DNA from: Alistipes sp.
GTDB lineage: Bacteria; Bacteroidota; Bacteroidia; Bacteroidales; Rikenellaceae
NCBI RefSeq assembly: GCF_020026455.1
Contig: NZ_JAHHQJ010000014.1
Location: 19,718 to 83,717 of the forward strand
Length of the DNA stretch: 64,000 bases
Direction: 5' to 3'
Shown here: in pieces, positions 54,803 to 63,663 of the stretch
How positions within the stretch are numbered: position 1 is the stretch's first letter
Layout: each line of letters begins with the position of its first letter
The notes under the pieces: generated by a model
What the model was told of the DNA's origin: nothing
Database searches by the model: none
What the model saw: only the letters and a program-made list of their open reading frames with translations
Translations under genes and position numbers: made by a program

Positions 54803-56155
54803 CTACCTGACTTTTCTGAAAAGCCGCTCCCAGCGGATGTTCGCGGGGAAACTCTTTTCCGCATCGAGCGACAGCCACACGAACGAGGCCTTGCCCACGA
54901 TGTGGTCCTCGGGCACGAAGCCCCAGAAACGCGAGTCGGCCGAGTTGTGGCGGTTGTCGCCCATCATCCAGTAGTAATTCATCGCGAAGGTGTATTCCGA
55001 GGTTTCCTTTCCGTCGATGATTATTTTGCCGTCGCGTTCTTCGAGCGAGTGGTTCTCATATGCCTCGATGATGCGGCGGAAGAGCGGCAGGTTTTCCGCC
55101 GTGAGCTGCACCGTGTCGCCCTTCTTCGGGATCCAGATCGGTCCGTAGTTGTCCTGGCTCCAGCGGGGAGTGCCCCACTGCGGGAACACCTCGTTATTGG
55201 GGGGGTAGATATAGCGGTTGACCGAAATGACGTTGCTCAACGCCCTGACCTTCTCGGCGAGTTCGTCCGTGAGGTTCATGTAGTACCCCGATCCGTAGCC
55301 GCTGTACTCCCTGATGCCTAGGTTGTCGATGGCATACTGCGAGAAGGGGGCCGAGGTCTGCACCACGTAGTTGTATTGCAGTCCGGGTATCGCCTCCTGC
55401 GGTTCGCCGTTGATCCAGACCTTTCCGTTGCGGATTTCGAGCGAGTCGCCCGGAAGTCCCACGCAACGCTTGATGTAGTTCTCGCGTTTGTCCACCGGGC
55501 GGCTGATCACCGTATATTTTTCGTTGAGCCGCTTGCGTCCCTCCTCCTTGCCGAACGACTCCTCGAAGCTGCGCAGCGTGTCGTAATAGGTCACGTTCTG
55601 GTTTTCGAGCAGCACCGTGTCCCCCGCCGGGAAGTTGAAGACCACCACGTCGTTGCGGCGGATGGGCTTGAGTCCCTTGAGGCGGTGATAGGGCCACTTG
55701 ATCGCTTCGGAGAACGATTTTTTGGTCTGCGAGAAGGGCATCGTGTGGTGTACGAAGGGGAACGACAGCGGCGTGTTGGGCATCTGCGGTCCGTAGGCCA
55801 CCTTGCTCACATAGAGGTAGTCGCCGATGAGCAGCGTCCGCTCCATCGACGAGGTGGGGATGACATACATCTGGAAGACGAAGAGGTGCACGAGTGTCGC
55901 CACGACCGTCGCGAAGACGATGGCGTTGACCCATTCGTAAACCACCCTGTATGCCTTGCTTTGCTGACACATCTTCACGTTGTGGCTCCACACGTAGCGG
56001 TAGAAGAACTTCGTGATGTAGAGGTCGAAGATGAGAGGCAGTCCCAGCAGCATCCAGAGGTTGCCCGTCCAGACCACGAACCAGAGCGTATAGAGCAATG
56101 CGGCCAGTGTGAATCCGACCCATTTGTTGTGTAGCAAGTTCTTGATTTTGCTCAT
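54803..56155 (-). CDS. lepB: Signal peptidase I
   Basis: 450 residues, long as usual in Bacteroidetes because of an insert between catalytic boxes. Membrane segments near 13-50 and 75-98; catalytic Ser103 in IPTSSMERTL, general-base Lys in ENYIKRCVGLPGDSLEI, and box E GDNRHNSADSRFWGFV. Cleaves signal peptides on the periplasmic side. 10 bp after dapB. Confidence 0.96.
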   Translation of the reverse strand: MSKIKNLLHNKWVGFTLAALLYTLWFVVWTGNLWMLLGLPLIFDLYITKFFYRYVWSHNVKMCQQSKAYRVVYEWVNAIVFATVVATLVHLFVFQMYVIPTSSMERTLLIGDYLYVSKVAYGPQMPNTPLSFPFVHHTMPFSQTKKSFSEAIKWPYHRLKGLKPIRRNDVVVFNFPAGDTVLLENQNVTYYDTLRSFEESFGKEEGRKRLNEKYTVISRPVDKRENYIKRCVGLPGDSLEIRNGKVWINGEPQEAIPGLQYNYVVQTSAPFSQYAIDNLGIREYSGYGSGYYMNLTDELAEKVRALSNVISVNRYIYPPNNEVFPQWGTPRWSQDNYGPIWIPKKGDTVQLTAENLPLFRRIIEAYENHSLEERDGKIIIDGKETSEYTFAMNYYWMMGDNRHNSADSRFWGFVPEDHIVGKASFVWLSLDAEKSFPANIRWERLFRKVR

Positions 56156-56165
56156 TTTGTATCGA

Positions 56166-56930
56166 TTATTTCAATTGTTTCAGCAGGTCGTCCATCGAGT
56201 AAATCCCTTGTTTTCCGCCGAGGAATTCGGCGGCCACGACGGCTCCCAGGGCCAGCGTGCGGCGGTTCTTGATCGTATGTCTGATTTCCAGCACGTCGTC
56301 CTCCGATTCATAGATTACGGAGTGGACGCCCGGGACGGCGTCTTCGCGCCGGGAGCGGATTTCGATTCGGTCGGCGGGAGCCTCTCCGCTGTGCTCGATG
56401 CGGTTTGCGGCGTGTTCGATACCCGGGGCCAGGTTGACCCATCCCTGCTTGTCGGCGAGGTTTTCGACGATGCCCTCGGCCAGCGTGATGGCCGTGCCGC
56501 TCGGCGCGTCCTTCTTCTGGGTGTGGTGCACCTCCTCGATGTGCACGTCGTAGCCGCCCACGCGGTCGATCATCGCCGCCAGCTGCCGGTTGAGGCGGAA
56601 CATCAGGTTCACACCCAGGCAGTAGTTCGAGGCGTAGAACATCGCCCCGTCCCGCTCGCGGCACAACTCCTGCAACTCCGCGAGGCGGTCGGTCCAGCCC
56701 GTCGTGCCGCTCACCACCGCCACGCCGCATTCGATGCAGGTGCGGATGTTCCGGTAGGCCGTTCCGGGTGTGGTGAACTCCAGCGCCACGTCGATGCCCG
56801 CCAAATGCGCGGCGTCGAGCTCGTGTGCGTTGTCCGTGTCGATAATCAGGGCCACCTCGTGTCCCCGTTCCGTGAGAATCCGTTCGATTTCACGGCCCAT
56901 CTTGCCGTATCCTATGATTGCTGCTTTCAT
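56166..56930 (-). CDS. dapB: 4-hydroxy-tetrahydrodipicolinate reductase
   Basis: 254 residues from ATG 56930; the longer frame is a shadow over truA. NAD(P) motif GYGKMG at 7-12, VVSGTTGW, and the substrate motif EVHHTQKKDAPSGTA. Second step of the DAP/lysine branch, also feeding peptidoglycan synthesis. First gene of a seven-gene operon that runs through lepB, yigZ-like, uvrA, M16 peptidase, O-methyltransferase and MazG-like genes. Confidence 0.96.
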   Translation of the reverse strand: MKAAIIGYGKMGREIERILTERGHEVALIIDTDNAHELDAAHLAGIDVALEFTTPGTAYRNIRTCIECGVAVVSGTTGWTDRLAELQELCRERDGAMFYASNYCLGVNLMFRLNRQLAAMIDRVGGYDVHIEEVHHTQKKDAPSGTAITLAEGIVENLADKQGWVNLAPGIEHAANRIEHSGEAPADRIEIRSRREDAVPGVHSVIYESEDDVLEIRHTIKNRRTLALGAVVAAEFLGGKQGIYSMDDLLKQLK

Positions 56931-56952
56931 TTGTTTTGTCGAGATATTCGTA

Positions 56953-56960
56953 CAAAGATA
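56953..56960 (-). promoter_or_regulatory. -7 box of the dapB operon
   Basis: TATCTTTG on the minus strand, 23 bp before ATG 56930. Confidence 0.6.
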
Positions 56961-57016
56961 CGAATTATTTGTGAATTTAAACGCAGGAGAGCATACAATA
57001 GTATTCCGGAATTTCG

Positions 57017-57024
57017 TATATTTG
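57017..57024 (+). promoter_or_regulatory. -7 box of the truA promoter
   Basis: TATATTTG, 24 bp before ATG 57048; divergent from the dapB promoter. Confidence 0.6.
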
Positions 57025-57047
57025 CTGAATAAATCATTTTTTCCGGT

Positions 57048-57827
57048 ATGCGTTATTTTCTCGAACTCCGTTACAACGGGGCCGCCTATTGCGGCTGGCA
57101 GCGGCAGCCCGACCAGCCGTCGGTGCAGCAGACGCTCGAACGGGCGCTTGGCACCCTGCTGCGCGAGCCGATCTTCGTAACGGGTGCCGGGCGTACCGAC
57201 ACGGGGGTCAATGCGGCCTACTACGTGGCGCACTTCGATTGCGAGCGCCCCATTGCCGATCCCGCACAGACGGTCTACAAACTCAATTTCCTGCTTCCGG
57301 GCGACATTGCCGTGGGCAGTTTGACACCCGTCGCGGAGGATGCCCACGCGCGTTTTCATGCCCGCGAACGGGAGTACCGCTATTTCATCGAGCCGCGCAA
57401 GAATCCCTTCACGCGGCACGAGACGTGGCAGTACTACGTGCCGCTCGATATCGGGCGGATGAACGAGGCGGCGGCGATGCTGACGACCTACGACGACTTC
57501 ACCTCTTTTGCCAAGCTCAATTCGAACAACAAGACCAACATCTGCCACGTGACGGAGGCCGTTTGGAGCGTCGATTCCTGCGGGATGATGTGTTTCAAGA
57601 TCCGTGCGGACCGGTTTTTGCGGAATATGGTGCGGTCGCTGGTCGGCACGCTGGTCGACGTGGGGCGCGGGCGCTATACGCCCGACGGATTCCGCGCGAT
57701 CGTCGAGAGCCGCGACCTGTCGCGATCGAGCGCCGGAGCTCCGGCCCAGGGGTTGTTCCTCTCGGACGTGGTTTACCCGGCGGACGTATTCGAGCATCAA
57801 TGTTTTTCTAAATTCAACGTGTTATGA
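57048..57827 (+). CDS. truA: tRNA pseudouridine(38-40) synthase
   Basis: 259 residues. Starts RYFLELRYNGAAYCGWQRQP; catalytic Asp51 in GAGRTDTGVNA; RADRFLRNMVRSLVGTLVDV near the C-terminus. Isomerises uridines in the anticodon arm of tRNAs. Its last four bases overlap the start of the next small membrane-protein gene (ATGA). Confidence 0.96.
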   Translation: MRYFLELRYNGAAYCGWQRQPDQPSVQQTLERALGTLLREPIFVTGAGRTDTGVNAAYYVAHFDCERPIADPAQTVYKLNFLLPGDIAVGSLTPVAEDAHARFHAREREYRYFIEPRKNPFTRHETWQYYVPLDIGRMNEAAAMLTTYDDFTSFAKLNSNNKTNICHVTEAVWSVDSCGMMCFKIRADRFLRNMVRSLVGTLVDVGRGRYTPDGFRAIVESRDLSRSSAGAPAQGLFLSDVVYPADVFEHQCFSKFNVL

Positions 57828-58012
57828 TTGGAACGGTTGTTTGGCTGATCGGCTCCGCATGCGCCATCTGGTGCGTGCTGGACATTTTCGAAAAGAACAT
57901 TTCCACGCCGGGAAAGGTCATTGCTTCGGTTTTGGTGCTGCTCACCAGTTGGGTGGGCTTTGCGGTCTACTACTTTTACGGCCGCGACCGGCTGCAGGAG
58001 TGGTTCAAGTGA
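57824..58012 (+). CDS. Small membrane protein, PLDc_N-like
   Basis: 62 residues with two membrane helices (IGTVVWLIGSACAIWCVLDI and VIASVLVLLTSWVGFAVYYF) and the ending YYFYGRDRLQEWFK, the pattern of phospholipase-D-nuclease N-terminal (PF13396-like) mini-proteins. Function unknown. Coupled to truA by a 4-bp overlap and followed by a strong terminator. Confidence 0.8.
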   Translation: MIGTVVWLIGSACAIWCVLDIFEKNISTPGKVIASVLVLLTSWVGFAVYYFYGRDRLQEWFK

Positions 58013-58026
58013 CGACTCCCTGTTTG

Positions 58027-58072
58027 AAACGTCATGCGGCGGACCCGGTCGGGTCCGCCGCATGACGTTTTT
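58027..58072. terminator. Strong convergent terminator
   Basis: Perfect 20-bp stem AAACGTCATGCGGCGGACCC / its complement, 4-base loop GGTC, T-run after. Serves the truA operon and lpd from both sides. Confidence 0.92.
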
Positions 58073-58090
58073 GCGGATGGGCGAGGATCT

Positions 58091-59467
58091 TTACAGATGG
58101 ATTGCCGCACCCAGGGCTGCTTCGGCGGCTTCCATGACGCCTTCGTTCATCGTCGGATGGGCGTGGATCGTGCGGGCGATCCGGTGGGCCGTGACGCCCA
58201 GCGTGCGCGCCAGCGTCGGCTCGGCCAGCATTTCGGTCACCGAAGCCCCGACCATGTGCGCACCCAGGAGACGGTCCTGTTCGTCGAAGAGCAGTTTGAC
58301 GAATCCGTCGCGGTCGCCCGCTGCCGTGGCCTTGCCCGATGCGGTGAAGGGGAACCGCCCGGTTTTGTAGGTGATGCCGCGCTCCTGCGCCTGCTGCTCG
58401 GTCATGCCGACCGACGCCACCTCGGGCTGCGTGAAGATGCACGACGGAATGGTCGTGTAGTCCACCGGTGCGGGATCGAGGCCGCAGATGGACTCCACGC
58501 AGCAGACAGCCTCGGCCGACGCCACATGAGCCAGAGCCGGCCCCGGCACGATGTCGCCGATGGCGTAGATCCCCGGCACGTTGGTGCGGTAGCATGCGTC
58601 GACGACAACCTTGTCGCGTTCGACGGCGACGCCCAGCTCCTCCAGTCCGATGCCTTCGATGTTGGACTTGATGCCCACGGCCGACAGCACAACCTCGGCC
58701 GTGAGTTTCTCCACGCCTTTTTTGCCCTCGACCTCCACTTCGCAGAATCCTTCGTCGTTGACCTTCACGGCTTTCACCGAGGTTGCCGTGAGCACCGTCG
58801 CGCGCAGTTTGCGGAAGGAGCGCTCCATGGTTTTCGACACCTCCTCGTCCTCGAGCGGCATCATGCGGGGCATGTATTCGACGATGGTGACCCGCACCCC
58901 CAGCATGGCGTAGAACCACGCAAATTCGCTGCCGATGGCTCCCGATCCCACGACGATCATCGACTCGGGCAGGCGTGTTTGCATCAGCGCCTGCCGCGAG
59001 GAGATCACATGCTTGCCGTCGATGGGCATGAAGGGCATTTCGCGCGGTCGGGCACCCGTGGCGAGGATGATGTGGTCGGCTTCGTACTCCGTGCCGTCCA
59101 CGTCGAGCCGCCCCGGGGCCGTGAGGCGCCCGAATCCGGAGATCAGGTCGATGTTGTTCTTGTTCAGCAGAAACCGCACGCCCTTCGACATGGTTTCGGC
59201 CACGCCGCGCGAACGGGCCACGATCTGTTCCGGATTAGGCTGGATCTCTCCGGAGACTTCCAGACCGTAGTGCTCCGCATTTTTGCAGTATCCGTAGACC
59301 TGCGCGCTTTTGAGCAACGCCTTGGTCGGGATGCAGCCCCAGTTGAGGCAGACGCCTCCCGGTTCGGCACGCTCCACGAGCGCCGTCTTTTTTCCCAACT
59401 GCGCGGCGCGTATCGCCGCCACATAGCCTCCGGGGCCGCTGCCCACGATGATGATGTCGTACCGCAT
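58091..59467 (-). CDS. lpdA: Dihydrolipoyl dehydrogenase
   Basis: 458 residues. FAD motif VGSGPGGYVAAIRAAQLG, redox disulfide Cys40/Cys45 in GGVCLNWGCIP, NAD motif VVGSGAIGSEFAWFYAMLG, second FAD motif YAIGDIVPGPALAHVA, and active-site His-Glu in HAHPTMNEGVMEA. E3 of 2-oxoacid dehydrogenase complexes or glycine cleavage; no E1/E2 partners are in the window. Its ATG overlaps the dipeptidase stop by one base. Confidence 0.95.
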   Translation of the reverse strand: MRYDIIIVGSGPGGYVAAIRAAQLGKKTALVERAEPGGVCLNWGCIPTKALLKSAQVYGYCKNAEHYGLEVSGEIQPNPEQIVARSRGVAETMSKGVRFLLNKNNIDLISGFGRLTAPGRLDVDGTEYEADHIILATGARPREMPFMPIDGKHVISSRQALMQTRLPESMIVVGSGAIGSEFAWFYAMLGVRVTIVEYMPRMMPLEDEEVSKTMERSFRKLRATVLTATSVKAVKVNDEGFCEVEVEGKKGVEKLTAEVVLSAVGIKSNIEGIGLEELGVAVERDKVVVDACYRTNVPGIYAIGDIVPGPALAHVASAEAVCCVESICGLDPAPVDYTTIPSCIFTQPEVASVGMTEQQAQERGITYKTGRFPFTASGKATAAGDRDGFVKLLFDEQDRLLGAHMVGASVTEMLAEPTLARTLGVTAHRIARTIHAHPTMNEGVMEAAEAALGAAIHL

Positions 59468-61164
59468 TATTTCACAGCTTTTAAAACTTTTCCGTTATCG
59501 GCCGCCACGGCGCGTTTCCATTTCTCGTTGTAGCCCGGGAACTGGATCTTGCCGGGAATCTGGCGTCCGTTGCCGTTGTCGACGAAATGTGCCGGGCCGC
59601 CGTCACCGTCGAGGAACGTCAGCACGTCGCCGTGCTCGCTCTTCACGTTGCCGTCCATGTATTTCACCAGCAGGTAGCCGTTGAGTTTCTGCCAGCGGTC
59701 GAAAAGCTCCTGTGCCGTCGAAACGCTCACCTCCGTGAGGTAGCCGCGCCGCGCCTCGGGCGACATTTTGCCGACTCGGGCGTCGATTTGTCGCACGTCG
59801 CGGAGCATGTCGTTCTCCCACTTGTCCACGACCTTGCGGATGTCCGCTGAGATCATGTCGTAGCGCATGTAGGCGAAGTTGGTCGTGCGGTTGAAGAGCC
59901 AGAATGCCGACGTGGGCGAATATTCGAGCATCGAGCCGTTGTCCTCGCGGAAACACTCGGGAACCTCCTGTGCCGAGCAGAAGATCGGCGTCAGACACGA
60001 GGTGGCGGCATCGTCCACTCCGAACCAGAGGATGCCCATGTCGCGTGTCACGTCGGGCCGGGCCTGCGCCACGAACCAGAATCCGGTCTGCTGGGTGGCC
60101 GTGGCGCGCTCGTTGACATACGTCACGCCGTCGACCTCGAACTCCATCGGGCGCCAGCGGTAGGGACAGCCGTGTCCTCCGGCGCCGATGTCGGTGGTCA
60201 TGTCCATCGGGGTTCCCTCGTAGTGGTCGCGCATGCAGTCGAAGAGGGTCTTGGGCGACACCTTGGCGCGGGGTTTCACCCACAGCGGCATGCGGTTGTC
60301 CTTGTTGTGCCCCATCGCGTAGTCGGTGTATTGGTCCATGTCGTCTGCCACGGTGCGGAAGAAGGCCCACACGCGGGCTTCGCAGCCGCGCATGCCGCCG
60401 AAGTCGATCGGTGCGTAGGCGTCGCAGAAGCTGAAATCGGCGTCCGGACCGTCGTAGTAGCCCATCTCACGGGCGAACGAGATCACATCCGGCGAGTAGA
60501 GGCAGTTGTCGGGATCGTCCTTCGGGAAGGTGGTGATGCGGGCCTGGTTGGCGTGGGCCGAGACATAGCCGTCGGGGACACGGCGTGCCACCCAGACGAT
60601 GCCTTTGCGGGTATTCCGCCCCTTTTTGTCGAGTTTGCAGCCCTTGCCGATCAGTTCCATGATCCACACTTCGTTCGGGTCGGCAATCGAGAACGACTCG
60701 CCGCTCGAGGCGTAGCCGTAGGTGTTGGCCAGCTCGGCGATCATGGCGATGGCCTCGCGGGCGGTCTTGGCGCGCTGGAGCGTGATGTAGATCAGCGATC
60801 CGTAGTCGATGCGGCCCGTCGAGTCCACCAGTTCGGGACGGCCTCCGTAGGTCGTTTCGCCGATGATGAGCGAATGTTCGTTCATGTTGCCGATCGTCGA
60901 CCAGGTTTGGCCGACCTGCGGGATGTCCGTCAGGTAGCGGCCCGTGTCCCATTCGTAGACGGGCAGCATCGCCCCGGCGTTGTGGTTGCCGCCGGGGGTG
61001 TGGTACAGCGCGCCGTAGAGCGAGTGGGAGTCCGCCGCATAGGTGACCATGACCGAACCGTCGGTCGATGCTCCTCGGGTGACGATGAAATTGGTGCAGG
61101 CGTCCGCCGCGCCGTATGTGAGGGCGGCTGTCGCTGCTGCAAGAATCAATCGGATTGTTTTCAT
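59467..61164 (-). CDS. C69-family dipeptidase
   Basis: 565 residues from ATG 61164. Signal peptide then catalytic Cys23 (ADACTNFIVTRGASTDGSV), which becomes the N-terminal nucleophile after processing, as in PepD/C69 Ntn hydrolases. VYEWDTGRYLTDIP, FSIADPNEVWIMELIGKG and GCPYRWRPMEFEVDG are family-type segments. Periplasmic hydrolysis of dipeptides. Operon with lpd (1-bp overlap). Confidence 0.93.
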   Translation of the reverse strand: MKTIRLILAAATAALTYGAADACTNFIVTRGASTDGSVMVTYAADSHSLYGALYHTPGGNHNAGAMLPVYEWDTGRYLTDIPQVGQTWSTIGNMNEHSLIIGETTYGGRPELVDSTGRIDYGSLIYITLQRAKTAREAIAMIAELANTYGYASSGESFSIADPNEVWIMELIGKGCKLDKKGRNTRKGIVWVARRVPDGYVSAHANQARITTFPKDDPDNCLYSPDVISFAREMGYYDGPDADFSFCDAYAPIDFGGMRGCEARVWAFFRTVADDMDQYTDYAMGHNKDNRMPLWVKPRAKVSPKTLFDCMRDHYEGTPMDMTTDIGAGGHGCPYRWRPMEFEVDGVTYVNERATATQQTGFWFVAQARPDVTRDMGILWFGVDDAATSCLTPIFCSAQEVPECFREDNGSMLEYSPTSAFWLFNRTTNFAYMRYDMISADIRKVVDKWENDMLRDVRQIDARVGKMSPEARRGYLTEVSVSTAQELFDRWQKLNGYLLVKYMDGNVKSEHGDVLTFLDGDGGPAHFVDNGNGRQIPGKIQFPGYNEKWKRAVAADNGKVLKAVK

Positions 61165-61182
61165 GTTTTTTGGGTTTTGGCT

Positions 61183-61190
61183 CAAAGATA
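61183..61190 (-). promoter_or_regulatory. -7 box of the dipeptidase-lpd operon
   Basis: TATCTTTG on the minus strand, 19 bp before ATG 61164. Confidence 0.6.
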
Positions 61191-61297
61191 AGAAAAAGTC
61201 GGATGGATTCAAAACCGAATTTGCCGACCGGTGCATAAAAATATCGTTCCGACACCCGATGCGGGAAATAAATCGGATAAAGCCCGGAAATCGCTCC

Positions 61298-61330
61298 GGG
61301 TTTGCTCTGGGTTTGCTCTGGGTTTGCTCT
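61298..61330. repeat. 11-bp tandem repeat, three copies
   Basis: GGGTTTGCTCT repeated at 61298, 61309 and 61320. The surrounding gap 61191-61591 has no supportable gene and further GGTT/GGG words. Confidence 0.9.
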
Positions 61331-61591
61331 CCTGGTTCGTTTCGGGTTTGCTTCGGGGGCTATGCCGCCGGGGCGGGCGGGATTGGCGGTGACGGCTCCG
61401 GTTCGGCGGTCGGTTTCGGCCTGTACTGTACGCCGATTCGGGATACGGGCTCCCCGGGGGGAGGCTCGGAGAGCGTTGTGGCGGGATCGGGTTTTCGGAC
61501 CTGGAAGCGGGTTGCAGGACCTGATTTTTCCCGGGTCTGTTTCGTGTTGTACGAATTTTGCGTATTTTTACGGGCAAATACCGAAATACTT

Positions 61592-62251
61592 ATGTCTTCA
61601 ATAGCCTGTCAACTGTCGTTCGTGCGTTCGACGCTTCCCGAGAGCGTCACGCTGGTCGCCGTGTCGAAAACCCACCCTGCGGAGGCGATCCGTGCGGCCT
61701 ATGATGCCGGTCACCGTGTTTTCGGCGAGAGCCGCCCGCAGGAGCTGCGCGAGAAATACGAAGCCCTGCCCAAGGACATCGAGTGGCACATGATCGGCCA
61801 CTTGCAAACCAACAAGATCAAATACATCGCTCCGTTCGTCGCACTGATCCATTCGGTCGACAGCGCGCGATTGGCCGAGGCGATCCAGCGCGAGGCGGCC
61901 AAGTGTGCCAGGACGCTCGAAATCCTCCTGGAGATCCACGTCGCCGAGGAGGAGACCAAGACGGGCTGGGATATGGCTGAACTGCTGGAGTATGTCCGCA
62001 CGGCCCCGTTTGCCCGGATGCCGAACATCTGCGTGCGGGGAGTGATGGGCATTGCCACCAATACCGACGACGGCACGGCGATACGCCGCGATTTCATGGA
62101 GCTGAAGCGTTGTTTCGACCTGCTGCAACCCTACTTCGGGCCGCGGTTCAACACCTTGTCGATGGGTATGTCGCACGACTATCCCCTGGCCGTCGAGTGC
62201 GGTTCGACGATGGTGCGCGTCGGCTCGCTGATCTTCGGGGCGCGGGGTTGA
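61592..62251 (+). CDS. YggS-family PLP-binding protein (PLPBP)
   Basis: 219 residues from ATG 61592; upstream frame extension is repeat translation. PLP lysine Lys26 in LVAVSKTHP, FGESRPQELREKYEAL (usual GENYVQE replaced), WHMIGHLQTNKIKYI and LSMGMSHDYPLAVECGSTMV. Single-domain PLP homeostasis protein without catalytic domain two. Lies upstream of proC, a common pairing. Confidence 0.94.
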   Translation: MSSIACQLSFVRSTLPESVTLVAVSKTHPAEAIRAAYDAGHRVFGESRPQELREKYEALPKDIEWHMIGHLQTNKIKYIAPFVALIHSVDSARLAEAIQREAAKCARTLEILLEIHVAEEETKTGWDMAELLEYVRTAPFARMPNICVRGVMGIATNTDDGTAIRRDFMELKRCFDLLQPYFGPRFNTLSMGMSHDYPLAVECGSTMVRVGSLIFGARG

Positions 62252-62269
62252 GAAACCCGTTTTGCGGGC

Positions 62270-62349
62270 GGTTGTCGCTCCCGCTGGTTGTCGCTTTCGC
62301 CGGTTGGCTCTCCTGCCGGTTGGTGCTCCCGCCGGTTGGCATTCCGGTC
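62270..62349. repeat. 16-bp tandem repeat, five copies
   Basis: Units starting GGTTG at 62270, 62286, 62302, 62318 and 62334, exact 16-bp period, first unit GGTTGTCGCTCCCGCT. Located between the YggS gene and proC. Confidence 0.85.
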
Positions 62350-62436
62350 GCAACGCGCCAAGTCTCAGCCTCGGAAAACTCCGGGAAATGGGTCCGGAAC
62401 GGAAAACATGAAACAATCAATCAAAAGCAACTGAAC

Positions 62437-63219
62437 ATGCATATCGGTTTTATCGGGTTCGGCAATATGGCGCAGGCCATGGCGGGCGGATTTGTCCGCT
62501 CGGGAGCCGTGCGTCCCGGCGACATCGGCGCGTGCGCGCGCGATCGGGCAAAATTACAGCGCAATACGGAGCCGCAAGGCTTCCGAGCTTTCGACGACGC
62601 GGCGGCGGTCGTCGCATTCGCCGATCTGGTCATCGTCGCCGTGAAACCCTGCCAGGTCGAAGCGGTGCTTGCCCCCGTGCGGGAACAGCTGGCGGGCAAG
62701 ATCGTCGTTTCGGTGGCCGCGGGCATTACGTTCGACGACTACGAGCGGATGCTCGTCCCCGGCACGCACCATCTGAGCACCATCCCCAATACCCCCGTTT
62801 CTATCTGCGAAGGCATCATCCTCTGCGAACGCCGCCATTCGCTCTCGGACGAGGAGTGGCATCGGGTGGAGACGCTCTTGGCGAAGATCGGCCTTGTTCT
62901 GCCGATGGATACCGCCCTGCTCGGCATTTCGAGTGCCGTCTGCGGCTGCGGACCGGCTCTCGTTGCCATGTTCCTCGAGGCGCTCGGGGATGCTGCCGTC
63001 AAGCACGGCGTTGCGCGAGCCGATGCCTACCGCATGGCGGGCCAGATGATCCTCGGGACCGGGAAACTGCAGCTCGCCTCGGGGCAGCATCCCGGAGCGA
63101 TGAAGGACGCCGTCTGTTCGCCCGGCGGAACGACGATCGCCGGCGTTGCCGAACTGGAGCGCAAGGGCTTCCGCGGCGCGGTGATCGACGCCATCGACGC
63201 CATTCAGAACAAGAAATAA
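62437..63219 (+). CDS. proC: Pyrroline-5-carboxylate reductase
   Basis: 260 residues from ATG 62437. NAD(P) motif GFIGFGNMAQAM, VKPCQVEAVL, VSVAAGITFDDYE, and the proline-binding GSGPAF region as SAVCGCGPALVAMFLEALGD; C-terminal VCSPGGTTIAGVAELE. Last step of proline synthesis. An 8-codon ORF (62408-62434) ends two bases before the start codon; it may be chance. Confidence 0.96.
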   Translation: MHIGFIGFGNMAQAMAGGFVRSGAVRPGDIGACARDRAKLQRNTEPQGFRAFDDAAAVVAFADLVIVAVKPCQVEAVLAPVREQLAGKIVVSVAAGITFDDYERMLVPGTHHLSTIPNTPVSICEGIILCERRHSLSDEEWHRVETLLAKIGLVLPMDTALLGISSAVCGCGPALVAMFLEALGDAAVKHGVARADAYRMAGQMILGTGKLQLASGQHPGAMKDAVCSPGGTTIAGVAELERKGFRGAVIDAIDAIQNKK

Positions 63220-63663
63220 CCGGCCCGGCCAAGAGCCGTTTTTTTAGGGAGGGGCAGCGGGCACCCTTCCGGCATTCAAACTATTTCTGCGTCCCGACAG
63301 GGGCGCGGTTTTCGGGCCGTATCTGCCCCGGATTTTTCATTCGAAATTCTGCTCCTTACCGGTGCGGGGCGTCTTTTCGTTCCATTCAGACAAGTTTGCT
63401 TATGGTATAGCGATCGCAATAAGTAAATATACTTGGATGTTCGTCGCAGGATTCGGCTGAATCGGCGTATCTTGGGGCTTTTATGTGCTATTTGCGACAC
63501 AGACGTGAACCCAAGACAATGCAGCCAGAGGGTACGGTCCATTTTCCGTGATGGACTTCCTGCCGTGCCTTCGGAGGATATGTAGGAATTTTTTCTGCGA
63601 TGATGTTTTCGGGTTTTCTGGCCTGTGCCCGTTTTTCCTGTAACCCGATTCAAGTATAACCGA
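63220..63663. other. Non-coding stretch between proC and the integrase gene
   Basis: About 440 bp with no supportable gene on either strand. A weak GGCCCGGCC-type hairpin near 63223 followed by T7 may terminate proC. An inverted repeat AAGTAAATATACTT lies near 63421-63434. An attachment site might be in this stretch but none could be recognised. Confidence 0.5.
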
